DNA from: Rhodothalassium salexigens DSM 2132
GTDB taxonomy: Bacteria > Pseudomonadota > Alphaproteobacteria > Sphingomonadales > Rhodothalassiaceae
Assembly (NCBI RefSeq): GCF_004341375.1
Contig: NZ_SLXO01000008.1
Location: 124,001 to 188,000, forward strand
DNA: 64,000 nt
Direction of reading: 5' to 3'
The first letter of the stretch is position 1; the number at the start of each line of letters is the position of its first letter. The notes under the pieces are model-generated. The model was not told the DNA's origin. It worked only from the letters and a program-made list of their open reading frames with translations, and searched no databases. The translations under genes and the position numbers were made by a program. Of the stretch, positions 27,080 through 36,205 are shown one piece after another.

Positions 27080-29761
27080 ATGGATGCCCGCACCGGTGCC
27101 GACAGCCCCGCCACCCCCGCCGAGAGCAAGGCCCCCCAAGCGATCAACCTGGCCGACTATCGCCCGCCCGCCTTTCAGGTGGACCAGGTGGATCTGACCG
27201 TCGACCTGGCCGACCGCGACACCCGGGTGGTCGCCCGGCTGACCGTGCGCCGGGCGCGCGCCGGCGCCACCGACCTGACCCTCGACGGCGATCCGGCCAT
27301 GCGCCTGGACGGCGTGACCATCGACGGCGAGCCGGTGGCCGAGACGCGGCTGACCCGCGTGGCCGAGCAACTGACCATCGCCGACGTGCCCGAGCGGTTC
27401 GTGCTGGAGACCGTCACGCGCATCGACCCGGTGGACAATACCCGCCTCGAAGGGCTCTACAAATCGGGCGGCATCTTCTGCACCCAGTGCGAGGCCGAGG
27501 GCTTCCGCAACATCACCTTCTTCCCCGACCGGCCCGACGTGATGGCGCGCTACCGGGTCCGTATCGAGGCCGACGCCAGCGCCTATCCCGTGCTGCTGTC
27601 CAACGGCAACCGGGTCGAGGCCGGCACGCTTGACGGCGGTCGCCACTTCGCGGTGTGGGAAGACCCGTTCCCCAAGCCCAGTTATCTGTTCGCGCTGGTG
27701 GCCGGCGATCTGGGCCGGCTTGGCGACAGCTTCACCACCCGCTTGGGCCGGCCGGTGACGCTCAACATCTGGGCGGCGCGGGCCGACCTCGACAAGTGCG
27801 GCCACGCCATGGCAAGCCTCAAACGGGCCATGGCCTGGGACGAGCAGGTCTATGGCCTCGAATACGATCTCGACGAATACAACATCGTCGCGGTCGGCGA
27901 CTTCAACATGGGCGCCATGGAGAACAAGTCGCTCAACGTGTTCAACACCAAGTATGTGTTGGCCAGCCCGGAAACCGCCACCGACGACGATTACGATCAT
28001 ATCGAGGGCGTGATCGCGCATGAGTATTTCCACAACTGGACCGGCAACCGGGTGACCTGCCGCGACTGGTTCCAACTCTCCTTGAAGGAGGGGCTGACGG
28101 TGTTCCGCGACCAGCAGTTCTCCGCCGACATGGGCTCGGCGGCGCTCAAGCGCATCGACGATGTGCGGGTGCTGCGCAGCCACCAGTTCTCCGAGGACGC
28201 CGGCCCCATGGCGCACCCGGTGCGGCCGTCGAGCTATATCGAGATCAACAACTTCTACACCACCACGGTCTACAATAAGGGCGCCGAGGTGATCCGCATG
28301 ATGCACACGCTGCTGGGCGCCGAGGGCTTCCGGCGCGGCATCGACCTCTATTTCGAGCGCCACGACGGCCAGGCGGTCACCTGCGACGACTTCGCCGCCG
28401 CCATGGCGGACGCCGGCGGTGTCGACCTCGGCCAGTTCAAGCTGTGGTACACCCAGGCCGGCACGCCCGAGGTGCACGCCGAGGGCTCTTACGACCCCGG
28501 CGCCGGGCGCTATACGCTGACGCTCACCCAACGGGTGCCCGACACGCCGGGCCAGACCGGCAAGGCGCCCATGCACATCCCCGTGAAGATGGCGTTGCTG
28601 GGCCCCAACGGCCAGCGTCTCGACGCCCGCCTGGCCCAGGGCGAAGGGCGTGCCGACGCCGAGGGCTTCTTGCTAGACCTGCGCGAGGCCAGCCAGCAAT
28701 TCGTGTTCGAGGATGTGGGCGTCCGGCCGGTGGCCAGCCTGTTGCGCGATTTCTCCGCGCCGGTGCGGCTGACCACCGACCAGAGCCGCGACGACAAACT
28801 GTTCCTGCTAGCCCATGACGACAACGCCTTCGCGCGCTGGGAAGCGGGCCAGGACCTGGCCGGCGACCTGATCCTGGGGCTGGTCGCCGACCACGCCGCG
28901 GGTCGGGCGCTCGACGTCGACCCGGCGTTCGTCCAGGCGATCGAACAGGTGATCGCCGACGCCGAGACCGACCCCGCCCTGGTCGCCGAGATCGCCACCC
29001 TGCCGAGCGAGGTGATGCTGGGCCAGCGCATGGACGAGGTGGACGTGGACGGCCTGTTCGCCGCGCGCCAGACCGTGCGCGAGACCCTGGGGCGCGCCCT
29101 GGCCGCACGCTGGCAGGCGGTTTATGACGCCGCTTCCAAGCGCCTGGCCGCCGGCTGCGACGCCGCCGACGCGCGCCAGCAGCGCCGGGTGAAGAACCTG
29201 GCGCTCGGCTATCTGGGCGCCGCCGGCGCCGCCGGCCTGCGCCTGGCCGAGGCGCAATATGACGCCGCCACCACCATGACCGACCGGCTGGCGGCCCTGC
29301 GGGTGCTCGCCAATGCCGACGACCCGGCGCGCGAGCGGGTGCTGGCGGACTTCTACGCCCGCTATGAGGATCAGCCGCTGGTGATCGACAAGTGGTTCTC
29401 GATCCAGGCGGTATCGACCCGCGCGGACACCGTCGAGCGGGTCGCCGCCTTGATGGACCACCCGGCGTTCACGCTCGCCAACCCCAACCGGGTGCGCTCG
29501 CTGGTGTCTGCGTTCAGCCAGTTGAACCAGGTGCGTTTCCACGACGCCTCGGGGCAGGGCTATCGGCTGCTCGCCGACACGGTGCTCAAGGTGGATAAGC
29601 TCAACCCGCAGATCGCCGCGCGGCTGGTCGGTCCGCTGGGGCGCTGGCGGCGCTTCGACGCCACCCGGCGCAGCGCCATGCGCTCGGAACTGGAGCGTCT
29701 GGTCGCCGTATCCGACCTGTCGAAAGACGTCTACGAGATCGCGTCCAAAAGCCTCGCCTGA
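27080..29761 (+). CDS. pepN: Aminopeptidase N
   Basis: This M1-family zinc aminopeptidase has 893 residues. The substrate-binding GAMEN motif (GAMENKSLNVFN) and zinc motif HEYFHNW (His314, Glu315, His318) with the downstream Glu in WFQLSLKEGLTVFRDQQ are intact. The C-terminal third is the helical DUF3458-type superhelix. It removes N-terminal residues from peptides in the cytoplasm. The ATG at 27080 is preceded by a modest GAGG. A strong terminator follows 23 bases after the stop. Confidence 0.97.
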   Translation: MDARTGADSPATPAESKAPQAINLADYRPPAFQVDQVDLTVDLADRDTRVVARLTVRRARAGATDLTLDGDPAMRLDGVTIDGEPVAETRLTRVAEQLTIADVPERFVLETVTRIDPVDNTRLEGLYKSGGIFCTQCEAEGFRNITFFPDRPDVMARYRVRIEADASAYPVLLSNGNRVEAGTLDGGRHFAVWEDPFPKPSYLFALVAGDLGRLGDSFTTRLGRPVTLNIWAARADLDKCGHAMASLKRAMAWDEQVYGLEYDLDEYNIVAVGDFNMGAMENKSLNVFNTKYVLASPETATDDDYDHIEGVIAHEYFHNWTGNRVTCRDWFQLSLKEGLTVFRDQQFSADMGSAALKRIDDVRVLRSHQFSEDAGPMAHPVRPSSYIEINNFYTTTVYNKGAEVIRMMHTLLGAEGFRRGIDLYFERHDGQAVTCDDFAAAMADAGGVDLGQFKLWYTQAGTPEVHAEGSYDPGAGRYTLTLTQRVPDTPGQTGKAPMHIPVKMALLGPNGQRLDARLAQGEGRADAEGFLLDLREASQQFVFEDVGVRPVASLLRDFSAPVRLTTDQSRDDKLFLLAHDDNAFARWEAGQDLAGDLILGLVADHAAGRALDVDPAFVQAIEQVIADAETDPALVAEIATLPSEVMLGQRMDEVDVDGLFAARQTVRETLGRALAARWQAVYDAASKRLAAGCDAADARQQRRVKNLALGYLGAAGAAGLRLAEAQYDAATTMTDRLAALRVLANADDPARERVLADFYARYEDQPLVIDKWFSIQAVSTRADTVERVAALMDHPAFTLANPNRVRSLVSAFSQLNQVRFHDASGQGYRLLADTVLKVDKLNPQIAARLVGPLGRWRRFDATRRSAMRSELERLVAVSDLSKDVYEIASKSLA

Positions 29762-29783
29762 CCGGGCGGCAGGGGAGACCGAA

Positions 29784-29818
29784 AAAAAGCCGGGTGGCGC
29801 TCTGCCAACCGGCTTTTT
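29784..29818. terminator. Bidirectional rho-independent terminator
   Basis: AAAAAGCCGG (29784-29793) pairs with CCGGCTTTTT (29809-29818), with an inner TGGC/GCCA extension. Both strands carry a T-run after the stem, so it can end the rightward pepN transcript and the leftward DUF1194 transcript. Confidence 0.92.
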
Positions 29819-29861
29819 GTTTGTGGGCCCCGGACCGGGGCGATCCGATGGCGCGGATGGC

Positions 29862-30611
29862 TTAGCGACGCCGGCGCAAAACCCCCAGCCCCGCAAGGCC
29901 GATAGCCATCAACAAAATGGTCGCGGGCACCGGGATCGGCTTGGTACCCTGGTCCACCTCCAGGTCGATCTTTTTGGCGATGGCCTCGGCGAAATCGTCG
30001 AAGCTGTTGGCTCGCTTGACGAACGCGTCCTTGCCGCCAGCCACGTCGTAGGCGAAAGCCGCAGCCAGAAACTCAGTGCCGATGGCGATGGCGTTGATCG
30101 CGTCGATCTCTTGGGCGAGGGCGGCGTCACGCACTGCCCGCGACGTCCGCCCGGTACCACCGGTACCGTCACCGGACACGTCGATGATCTTGGTCGACCC
30201 TTCGAACTCATTGTTGAGGATGCTGTCGAGCGCCGCTTGCATCCCCAGCGCCACATCGGTGCCGCCGTTGAACGGCCGCGCGAAGGCTTCCAGGAGGTCG
30301 GCGAAGCCCAGCACATCGCTTTCGGTCTGCAGATGCTGGTACCCGATGCCCTCGCTGGCAATGCTGGAGAAAAACACCGCGTTGACCGCGATACCATTCT
30401 TCGATCCGACGATATCGTCGATCACCGATTGTTGACGGAAGGCGTCGGCATACCCCGCCATTTGGAGACGATATTCCTGGCGCCGGATCGACGAGGACAC
30501 GTCGATCGCCAACGACAATTCCAGGTCCACCGGAACCAGCGCCGCTGCGGCCGGAGCCGACATCCCCAGGCCGACCACTGCCGCCACCACCAACCGCTTG
30601 ATACTGTTCAT
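29862..30611 (-). CDS. Exported DUF1194 vWA protein with VPxPA-type C-terminal sorting signal
   Basis: A 249-residue protein: signal peptide (residues 1-24), a von Willebrand A domain with MIDAS motif DVSSS at 37-41 and further metal positions in NGGTDVALG and VSGDGTGG, and a C-terminal IPVPATILLMAIGLAG segment followed by LRRRR. That tail has the form of VPLPA/PEP-CTERM signals cut by exosortases. No exosortase gene is in the window. Likely a surface or biofilm-matrix protein; partner unknown. It shares the terminator at 29784 with pepN. Confidence 0.85.
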   Translation of the reverse strand: MNSIKRLVVAAVVGLGMSAPAAAALVPVDLELSLAIDVSSSIRRQEYRLQMAGYADAFRQQSVIDDIVGSKNGIAVNAVFFSSIASEGIGYQHLQTESDVLGFADLLEAFARPFNGGTDVALGMQAALDSILNNEFEGSTKIIDVSGDGTGGTGRTSRAVRDAALAQEIDAINAIAIGTEFLAAAFAYDVAGGKDAFVKRANSFDDFAEAIAKKIDLEVDQGTKPIPVPATILLMAIGLAGLGVLRRRR

Positions 30612-31085
30612 TGTCTACACTCTACTACATTCAAGCTCTACCGACACCATGTGCCCTTATATCGTGTTCGGCAAGGTTTTGCCGATGCAATCCCGACCCG
30701 CCGGTCCATTGTCCGACGGCGCGGGTACTCAAAAATTTAAGCAAAAACTGTGCCGTTTATCAACCCTTTGTTGGCAAAGGGGTGATTTGGCGTGTGGCGC
30801 GGCTGCTGTCAGATTTCTTTACAGAGGAGCTCCGCTTCGCGCCGCCTTTGTATCGGTCAGTGACAGGGTATCGTATCTGTCGGTGACCGGGGCAAATTAA
30901 GCGCAGCGGGCCGTTTCCGCCCGGACCGAGCGCCGTCAGCGACACCGTCCGGCGACCACGGACCGGAGGCGGCCCGGACGGCCAATGCGCTGCCCGTGCT
31001 GCGCTGCGGCACGTTCACCCTTGCGTAACAAAGGCACGGCAAGCTATTTTCGGCGGCTTCAAAATCGCGGAGTTTTTGACCGATT
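30612..31085. other. Intergenic region between DUF1194 and DAHP synthase genes
   Basis: This 474-base gap lies between divergent genes. It contains a small hairpin CGGCAA/TTGCCG (30669-30684), an AT-rich stretch (30728-30770) and the imperfect inverted repeat listed separately. No credible ORF is present. Confidence 0.45.
30854..30889. promoter_or_regulatory. Imperfect 13-bp inverted repeat upstream of DAHP synthase
   Basis: CGGTCAGTGACAG (30854-30866) and CTGTCGGTGACCG (30877-30889) match as inverted arms at 11 of 13 positions around a ten-base centre. The position, about 200 bases upstream of the DAHP synthase start, suits an operator for a dimeric repressor. The regulator is unknown. Confidence 0.4.
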
Positions 31086-32549
31086 ATGTCTGCGCAGTCC
31101 GACATGGCCGGGCGCCAGCCCAAGGCGCCGTTCGATCCGGAGCACGCTCACACCTGGCGCCCCGACGGCTGGCGTCGCTGCCCGATCGAGCAGGTGCCGG
31201 CCTATCCCGACGCCCAAGCGGTCGAACGGGTCGAGGCGACCATGTCGCGCTACCCGCCGCTGGTGTTCGCCGGCGAAGCGCGCCGGTTGAAGCACCAGCT
31301 GGCCCAGGTGGCCGAGGGCGACGCATTTCTGCTGCAGGGTGGCGATTGCGCCGAAAGCTTTGCCGAGTTCCACCCCGACGGCATCCGCGACACCTTTCGG
31401 GTGATCCTGCAAATGGCGGTGATCCTGACCTTTGCGGCGTCCTGCCCGGTGGTCAAGGTGGGCCGCATGGCCGGCCAGTTCGCCAAGCCGCGCTCCAAGC
31501 CCACCGAGGTGCAGGACGGCGTCGAACTGCCCGCCTATCGCGGCGATATCATCAACGGCATCGAGTTCGTCGAGGCCGAGCGCACGCCCGACCCCGAGCG
31601 CATGCTCAAGGCCTATGCCCAGTCGGCGTCGACCATCAACCTGCTGCGCGCCTTCGCCCAGGGCGGCTATGCCGACCTCAACAAGGTGCATGGCTGGACG
31701 CTGGAATTCCTGTCCAACACGCCGGCGGTGGCGCGCTATCGCGATGTCGCCGACCGGATCAGCGGCGCGCTCGACTTCATGGCGGCGTGCGGCGTCGGCC
31801 CCGGCGACGTGCCGCAATTGCGCGGCACCGACTTCTACACCAGCCACGAGGCGCTGCTGCTTGGCTATGAACAGGCGCTGACCCGTCGCGACTCGGAAAC
31901 CGGCGCCTGGGTGGATACCTCGGCGCACATGCTGTGGGTCGGCGACCGGACCCGGCAACTGGGCGGTGCGCACCTGGAGTTCCTGCGCGGCATCGAAAAC
32001 CCGGTGGCCGTCAAGGTCGGGCCGAGCATGGCCGCCGACGAACTGCTCAAGGTGATCGACACGCTCAGCCCCGACAATGCGCCGGGCCGGCTGACGCTGA
32101 TCTGCCGCTTCGGCGCCGACCAGGTGGGCGACCATCTGCCCGGTCTGATCCGCGCGGTCGAGCGCGAGGGACGCCGGGTGGTGTGGTCGTGCGACCCGGT
32201 CCACGGCAACACGGTCAAGACCGCGGTGGGGCTGAAGACCCGGCCGTTCGACAAGATCCTGACCGAGATGCGGCGCTTCTTCGAGGTCCACCGGGCCGAG
32301 GGCACCCATGCCGGCGGCGTGCACCTGGAACTGACCGGCAAGAACGTCACCGAATGCACCGGCGGCGCCCTGGCGATCACCGAAGAGGCGCTGGCGTCGC
32401 GCTACCACACCCATTGCGATCCGCGCCTCAATGCCGACCAGTCGCTGGAGATGGCATTCCTGATCGCCGAGGAACTGAAGGGTGAGCGACGCGGCCGCAA
32501 GGCCCAGGAACACGCGACCCAGGAACCGGGCGGCGCCCGCCACGTCTGA
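31086..32549 (+). CDS. Class II 3-deoxy-7-phosphoheptulonate synthase
   Basis: A 487-residue plant-type (class II) DAHP synthase, first enzyme of the shikimate pathway, condensing phosphoenolpyruvate and erythrose-4-phosphate. Characteristic segments are [64 protein letters not shown] and [18 protein letters not shown]. Length and order match the family. The C-terminal 20 residues are low complexity. GCGGAG lies 12 bases upstream of the ATG. Feedback behaviour cannot be read from sequence. Confidence 0.97.
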   Translation: MSAQSDMAGRQPKAPFDPEHAHTWRPDGWRRCPIEQVPAYPDAQAVERVEATMSRYPPLVFAGEARRLKHQLAQVAEGDAFLLQGGDCAESFAEFHPDGIRDTFRVILQMAVILTFAASCPVVKVGRMAGQFAKPRSKPTEVQDGVELPAYRGDIINGIEFVEAERTPDPERMLKAYAQSASTINLLRAFAQGGYADLNKVHGWTLEFLSNTPAVARYRDVADRISGALDFMAACGVGPGDVPQLRGTDFYTSHEALLLGYEQALTRRDSETGAWVDTSAHMLWVGDRTRQLGGAHLEFLRGIENPVAVKVGPSMAADELLKVIDTLSPDNAPGRLTLICRFGADQVGDHLPGLIRAVEREGRRVVWSCDPVHGNTVKTAVGLKTRPFDKILTEMRRFFEVHRAEGTHAGGVHLELTGKNVTECTGGALAITEEALASRYHTHCDPRLNADQSLEMAFLIAEELKGERRGRKAQEHATQEPGGARHV

Positions 32550-32917
32550 GCGCGGCCCCTTTGTGCCCGGGGCGGCGACCTCGGGCCTGCGCGCACAGGC
32601 GCGGGCGGCCGGGGCGGTGGGCTCGGGTCGGCAGGTGGCGGTTTTGGGCTGGCATGTCGACCGGCCGTTGAGCCGGGATGCGGGATCGGGCTGTCGCGGC
32701 GGGCGCAGGAGTGGCGGGCTGCGGACCACAACTTCGCCGCTTCTGGCCGGTTCGGGTCCGGATCGGGCGCGGGCGATGGTGGTCCAATGCCGCTGAGGCG
32801 CATCAATGCGGGATCGTAAAGCGGGCCAAGCCCCCGGGCGCAGGGGGAGGGAGAGGAAGGCGCCCGGGGGTGTCGCCCACGCCAGATGCTCAGATCACTG
32901 GTTGCAGATCATCGGGT
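32550..32917. other. GC-rich intergenic region with an 11-bp hairpin
   Basis: This 368-base gap lies between the convergent DAHP synthase and mini-Cas7 genes. CCCCCGGGCGC (32831-32841) and GCGCCCGGGGG (32860-32870) form a perfect 11-bp inverted repeat with an 18-base purine-rich loop, about 48 bases beyond the mini-Cas7 stop; no T-tract follows. I looked for direct repeats with spacers and saw none. Confidence 0.45.
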
Positions 32918-33637
32918 CTAGATCACCGGGCACCAGGCGTCGGCGTGGGCTTGGATCTGGTCTTCGACCCAGGCGGCGAGGCGGGCGGCGTCGACTCTGC
33001 GCATCCCCGGCACCGCGTGGCCCGAGCGGGTCAGGCCGTGACGCGCTTCGCCGGCGGGGCAGGTCGCGTCGATCTGCTCGACCAGCCCGGCCAGGGCGCC
33101 CACAGCGGCGTCCAAATCGGCGTCGGTGGGGGTGTGGAAGGCTTCGGCCAGGCTGCGCGCCGGGGCCTGGCCTGCTTCCACCAGCACCAACCCGGCGCCC
33201 GCGCCGCAGGTTCCGGCGGCGACCCGCGCCACCACCTCCTTCAGCCGCCGACCGGCCCACAGCGCGTCGCCGCCGTGGCGCGCCACCAGCCGCGGCACGT
33301 CCATCGCCACATGGGCATAGTAGAGCCCGTCGCCGGTTTCCGGCGTCGGCGCCGCCTTGTCGGTCGGGGCGGTGGCCAGGTCGGCGAGGCGCGGGCGCAC
33401 CGGTTCGGCGTGAACCATGAACGCCGGGGCCACCCGCACCGCCGCACCGGCGGGGTCGGCGGCGTCGGCCAGGGCGATGCCCCAGCGCCGGGCCAGCGTC
33501 TCCGGGGCGATCCGGGCGCGCAGGGCACCGCCCATGGGCACCCGCTCGACCGGGCCGGCAGCCCCGCCGTCGGTCGCGCCAGAGGCGGCATTGAACACAT
33601 CCAGCACGTGAAGTTGCATCGTGATCGCAGCGGTCAT
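32918..33637 (-). CDS. Miniaturised type I-E Cas7 (Cse4/CasC)-like protein, orphan
   Basis: An intact 239-residue protein. By eye it follows E. coli CasC (363 residues) from end to end: MQLHVLDVF at 7-15, MGGALRARIAPETLAR at 35-50, GDGLYYAHVAMDVPRLV at 102-118 then HGGDA, LVLVEAGQAPARSLAEAF at 150-167, and a closing VDAARLAAWVEDQ. CasC has corresponding IHVLISHSP, FGGKRRVRISSQSLKR, SGVFYRYANINL, LGGA, PLSMANAF and LEQLKSWV. The roughly 180 residues between the second and third blocks in CasC, including the helical and thumb region, are cut to about 50 here, and the loop before LVLVE is also shortened. Cas7 normally forms the crRNA-bound backbone of Cascade. AAGGAGA precedes the ATG by eight bases. 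No other cas gene or array is visible. Not proven; remote similarity only. Confidence 0.65.
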   Translation of the reverse strand: MTAAITMQLHVLDVFNAASGATDGGAAGPVERVPMGGALRARIAPETLARRWGIALADAADPAGAAVRVAPAFMVHAEPVRPRLADLATAPTDKAAPTPETGDGLYYAHVAMDVPRLVARHGGDALWAGRRLKEVVARVAAGTCGAGAGLVLVEAGQAPARSLAEAFHTPTDADLDAAVGALAGLVEQIDATCPAGEARHGLTRSGHAVPGMRRVDAARLAAWVEDQIQAHADAWCPVI

Positions 33638-34068
33638 CGGCCGTCTCCTTCGATCCTGTCCGCCGGTCGCCCGGCACGCGGGGGAGGTGGTGTCGTCGAT
33701 GGCACCACCGACCGTCTCGGCTTCAGAAAAACATTTCTGTCGTCGTCATCTTCTATAGCAAAGCTTTCATTGATTTTCACCTATTTTTTTGTTTCAGGCT
33801 CATAATGTGTAGAACAATTTTCTCAGGCTCCGGGCCTGGGGCGGGCGGCCGTGTGCCTAGCGATCAGGCTGTATCCCGCCGCCCGGAGACGGGCCCCGGC
33901 TCGGGCACAGCTTCGGATACCGGCTCGGACCGGGTCACAGCTAGGGGCACGGACGGAAATCCGGGCAGGGCCGGCGAAGCGTTGACGCAGCGGGCCCCTT
34001 GATTCCGATGCTATACCCTGGCAGGGTATGCGGTATCGCTTAACTGGCCGCCCCGTCGAGACCGTTTC
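33638..34068. other. Divergent intergenic region, mini-Cas7 / copper operon
   Basis: This 431-base gap carries both promoters. GGTGGTG (33686-33692) and CACCACC (33703-33709) form a 7-bp inverted repeat 49-72 bases upstream of the mini-Cas7 start. Positions 33720-33830 are strongly AT-rich. The copper-side palindrome at 34013 is listed separately. I found no gene and no repeat array. Confidence 0.5.
34013..34029. promoter_or_regulatory. CsoR-like copper operator palindrome
   Basis: ATACCCTGGCAGGGTAT is a perfect 8-bp inverted repeat around a central G, 39 bases upstream of the first gene of the copper efflux operon. Its ATACCC...GGGTAT form resembles operators of CsoR-family Cu(I) repressors such as the copZA site of Bacillus subtilis. 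No csoR gene lies in the window, so the regulator is inferred. Confidence 0.55.
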
Positions 34069-34569
34069 ATGCCGTTTTCCACCGTCAGCGTTTCAATCCG
34101 GCGCTTCGTTGCCGTGCTGGTGGCCTGGCTTGTCCTGGCCGCGCCGGCGCTGTGCGACTGCGGTCCGGCCCATGGCCATGACCATGGCGGCGCGTCGCCG
34201 GTGGGCGAGGCCATGGCGCTGTCGGCTGGTCCGTGCGACGCCGGGACCGTGTGCCCGGCGATGGCGGCGGGCGGGCCCGGGGCGCCTGCCGGTCACCCCA
34301 TGACCGCTGCCGGGATGGCCGCTGCCGGGATGACCGCCTGCGACGGCGATGGCTGCGGCCTGTGTGCTGCGGACATGCCACAGTGGAGCGGCCCGGCCGA
34401 GCGGTCGGGCGATCCGTTCTGGTGGGGCGCGGGCGGTATGGCCGTCCTGGCGGGGGGCGATGCGTCGCCGCGCGCCGTCGCCGGCCCCGGCGGGGTGGCG
34501 CCGCCCGCCGGTCCGCCGCCCCGGGTGCCCGAAACGCTCGTCGCCCTTTCCGTTCTTCTGCTGGCGTGA
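34069..34569 (+). CDS. Small exported Met/His/Cys-rich protein of the copper operon
   Basis: A 166-residue protein with a signal peptide (FVAVLVAWLVLAAPALC) followed by a metal-ligand-rich centre: CGPAHGHDHGG, several Met residues, and a Cys cluster (TACDGDGCGLCAADMPQW). The rest is Gly/Pro/Ala-rich. The pattern resembles small DUF2946-like or CopL-like periplasmic proteins found first in copper operons. It lies 103 bases before CusC. A metal-buffer or sensor role is inferred from composition and position. Confidence 0.65.
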   Translation: MPFSTVSVSIRRFVAVLVAWLVLAAPALCDCGPAHGHDHGGASPVGEAMALSAGPCDAGTVCPAMAAGGPGAPAGHPMTAAGMAAAGMTACDGDGCGLCAADMPQWSGPAERSGDPFWWGAGGMAVLAGGDASPRAVAGPGGVAPPAGPPPRVPETLVALSVLLLA

Positions 34570-34672
34570 CGCCCCTGCGCTGACGTCTGCCGTCGGTCGG
34601 TGCCGATGCATCGCCGGCGCCGAGGCAGTGTCTGCGGCCTTTGCGTCGCGCGTTCAGGTGCAGGAGATATGG

Positions 34673-36205
34673 ATGAGTGAGCAACGAAACCGGCCGCCGT
34701 GGCCAGGGCGCGGCGCGGCGCCTTATGACCGTCCCAACCCGGTTCCCCCCGCAGATCGTCGAGCGCCTGACCGGCTTGCCCGGCGGCGCGCGCCCGGCGG
34801 TCCCGGGGCGCGCCCCGGCTTTGTCGGATCGGCCGCTGCGGCGGTGCTGCTGGTCGGCGCCCTGGCGGTGACCGCGACGCCCGCACAGGCCGAGCCCGGG
34901 ACCAATCCGGCCGCCCCGACGCCGGGCGAGCCGGTGGCCGAACTGGCCGCCCAGGCCGCATCCCGCCCGGCGTCGGCGCCCGCCCCATCGGCGGCGGTGC
35001 CGGTGCCATCGGCTGCGCCGGTCGAGGCGCCGGCGCTCGGTCTCGACGACGCGGTGGCGTTGGCGCTGGGCCGGGAAGAGCCGCGCGTGGCGGCGGCCCG
35101 GGCACGCGCCCGGGCGCTTGATGAGCGCGCGGTGGCCGAGGGCCAGTTGCCCGACCCCGAACTGCGCGTCGGCCTGGCCAACATGCCGGTGGACAGTTTC
35201 GATTTCGACCAGGAGCCGATGACCCAGGTGCAGGTGGGCGTGCGTCAGGCGTTCCCGCGCGGTCGCACCCTGGCCGAAACCCGCGCCCGCACCGACGCCG
35301 AGGCCGAGGCCAGCCGCGCCCGCGCCCGGCTTGAACGCCGCCGGGTGGTGCTGGAGACCCGGCTCGCCTGGCTCGAACTGGCCTATTGGCTGACCGCCCG
35401 CCGGATCGTCGACGACCAGCAAGCCGCGGTCACCGAGTTGGTGCGCGTGATCGAGACCGCGTTCGCCACCGGCACCGGCAGCAACCAGGACCTGTTGCGC
35501 GCCGAGTTGGAACTCAGCCTGCTCGACGACCGCGCGGTCGAGGTGGCACGCCGGATCGAGACGGTGCGCGCCGACTTGAGCCGCTATGTGGGCGCAGCGG
35601 CGGCGCGGCCCTTGCCCGATGCGCTGCCGACGCTCAGCCCGCCGCCCGACCGGCGGCTGATCGCCGAGGCCCTGGCCCGCCACCCGCAGGTGACCGCCCT
35701 TGACGCCCGGGTGGACGCGCGCGGGCGCGACGTGGCGATCGCGCGCCAGGCCTATAAGCCGCGCTGGGCGCTCGACCTGGCCTATGGCGCGCGGGTCGGC
35801 GGCCGCGCCGACTTCGCCTCGGTGGGGGTGACGCTCGACGTGCCGCTGTTCACCGACCAGCGCCAGGACCGCCGGCTGGCCGCCGCGCGCCAGGACCGCC
35901 AAGCCGCCCGGCTCGACCGCCAGGCGGTGCTGCTCGACCTGCGCCAGCGATTGGACCGCACGCACGCCGCCTGGATGCGGCTGGGCCAGCGGGTCGGGCT
36001 TTATGAACGGGTGGTGCGCGCGCGCGCCGACGCCAACGCCGACGCCGCCCTCGACGGCTACCAGAACCAGGTCGCCGACTTCGCCGAATTGATCCGCTCG
36101 CGCCTGGAAGCGCTCGACACCCGGCTGACCCTGCGTCGGCTGCGCACCGACCGCGCCAAGGCCCAGGCCGAGCTTCTCTATCTGGCCCAGGGAGACGGGC
36201 AATGA
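34673..36205 (+). CDS. cusC: TolC-family outer membrane efflux protein (CusC-like)
   Basis: A 510-residue outer membrane channel subunit. After a basic N-terminus and signal-like segment (FVGSAAAAVLLVGALAVTAT) come two OEP repeats of coiled-coil helices: LGLDDAVALALGREEPRVAAARARARALD and, in the second half, YKPRWALDLAYGARVGGRADFASVGVTLDVPLF split by turn segments. It would form the outer membrane exit for the CusBA pump. CAGGAG lies seven bases before the ATG at 34673. The stop overlaps the CusB start by four bases. Confidence 0.9.
   Translation: MSEQRNRPPWPGRGAAPYDRPNPVPPADRRAPDRLARRRAPGGPGARPGFVGSAAAAVLLVGALAVTATPAQAEPGTNPAAPTPGEPVAELAAQAASRPASAPAPSAAVPVPSAAPVEAPALGLDDAVALALGREEPRVAAARARARALDERAVAEGQLPDPELRVGLANMPVDSFDFDQEPMTQVQVGVRQAFPRGRTLAETRARTDAEAEASRARARLERRRVVLETRLAWLELAYWLTARRIVDDQQAAVTELVRVIETAFATGTGSNQDLLRAELELSLLDDRAVEVARRIETVRADLSRYVGAAAARPLPDALPTLSPPPDRRLIAEALARHPQVTALDARVDARGRDVAIARQAYKPRWALDLAYGARVGGRADFASVGVTLDVPLFTDQRQDRRLAAARQDRQAARLDRQAVLLDLRQRLDRTHAAWMRLGQRVGLYERVVRARADANADAALDGYQNQVADFAELIRSRLEALDTRLTLRRLRTDRAKAQAELLYLAQGDGQ

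Noticed and set aside
30598-30900. 100-codon plus-strand frame in the gap before DAHP synthase
   Set aside because: No ribosome site, no motif and it overlaps the start of the divergent DUF1194 gene.
32550-34068. A CRISPR array or further cas genes around the mini-Cas7
   Set aside because: I searched both flanking gaps for regularly spaced direct repeats and for Cas5, Cas6, Cas8e or Cas11-like frames and saw none.
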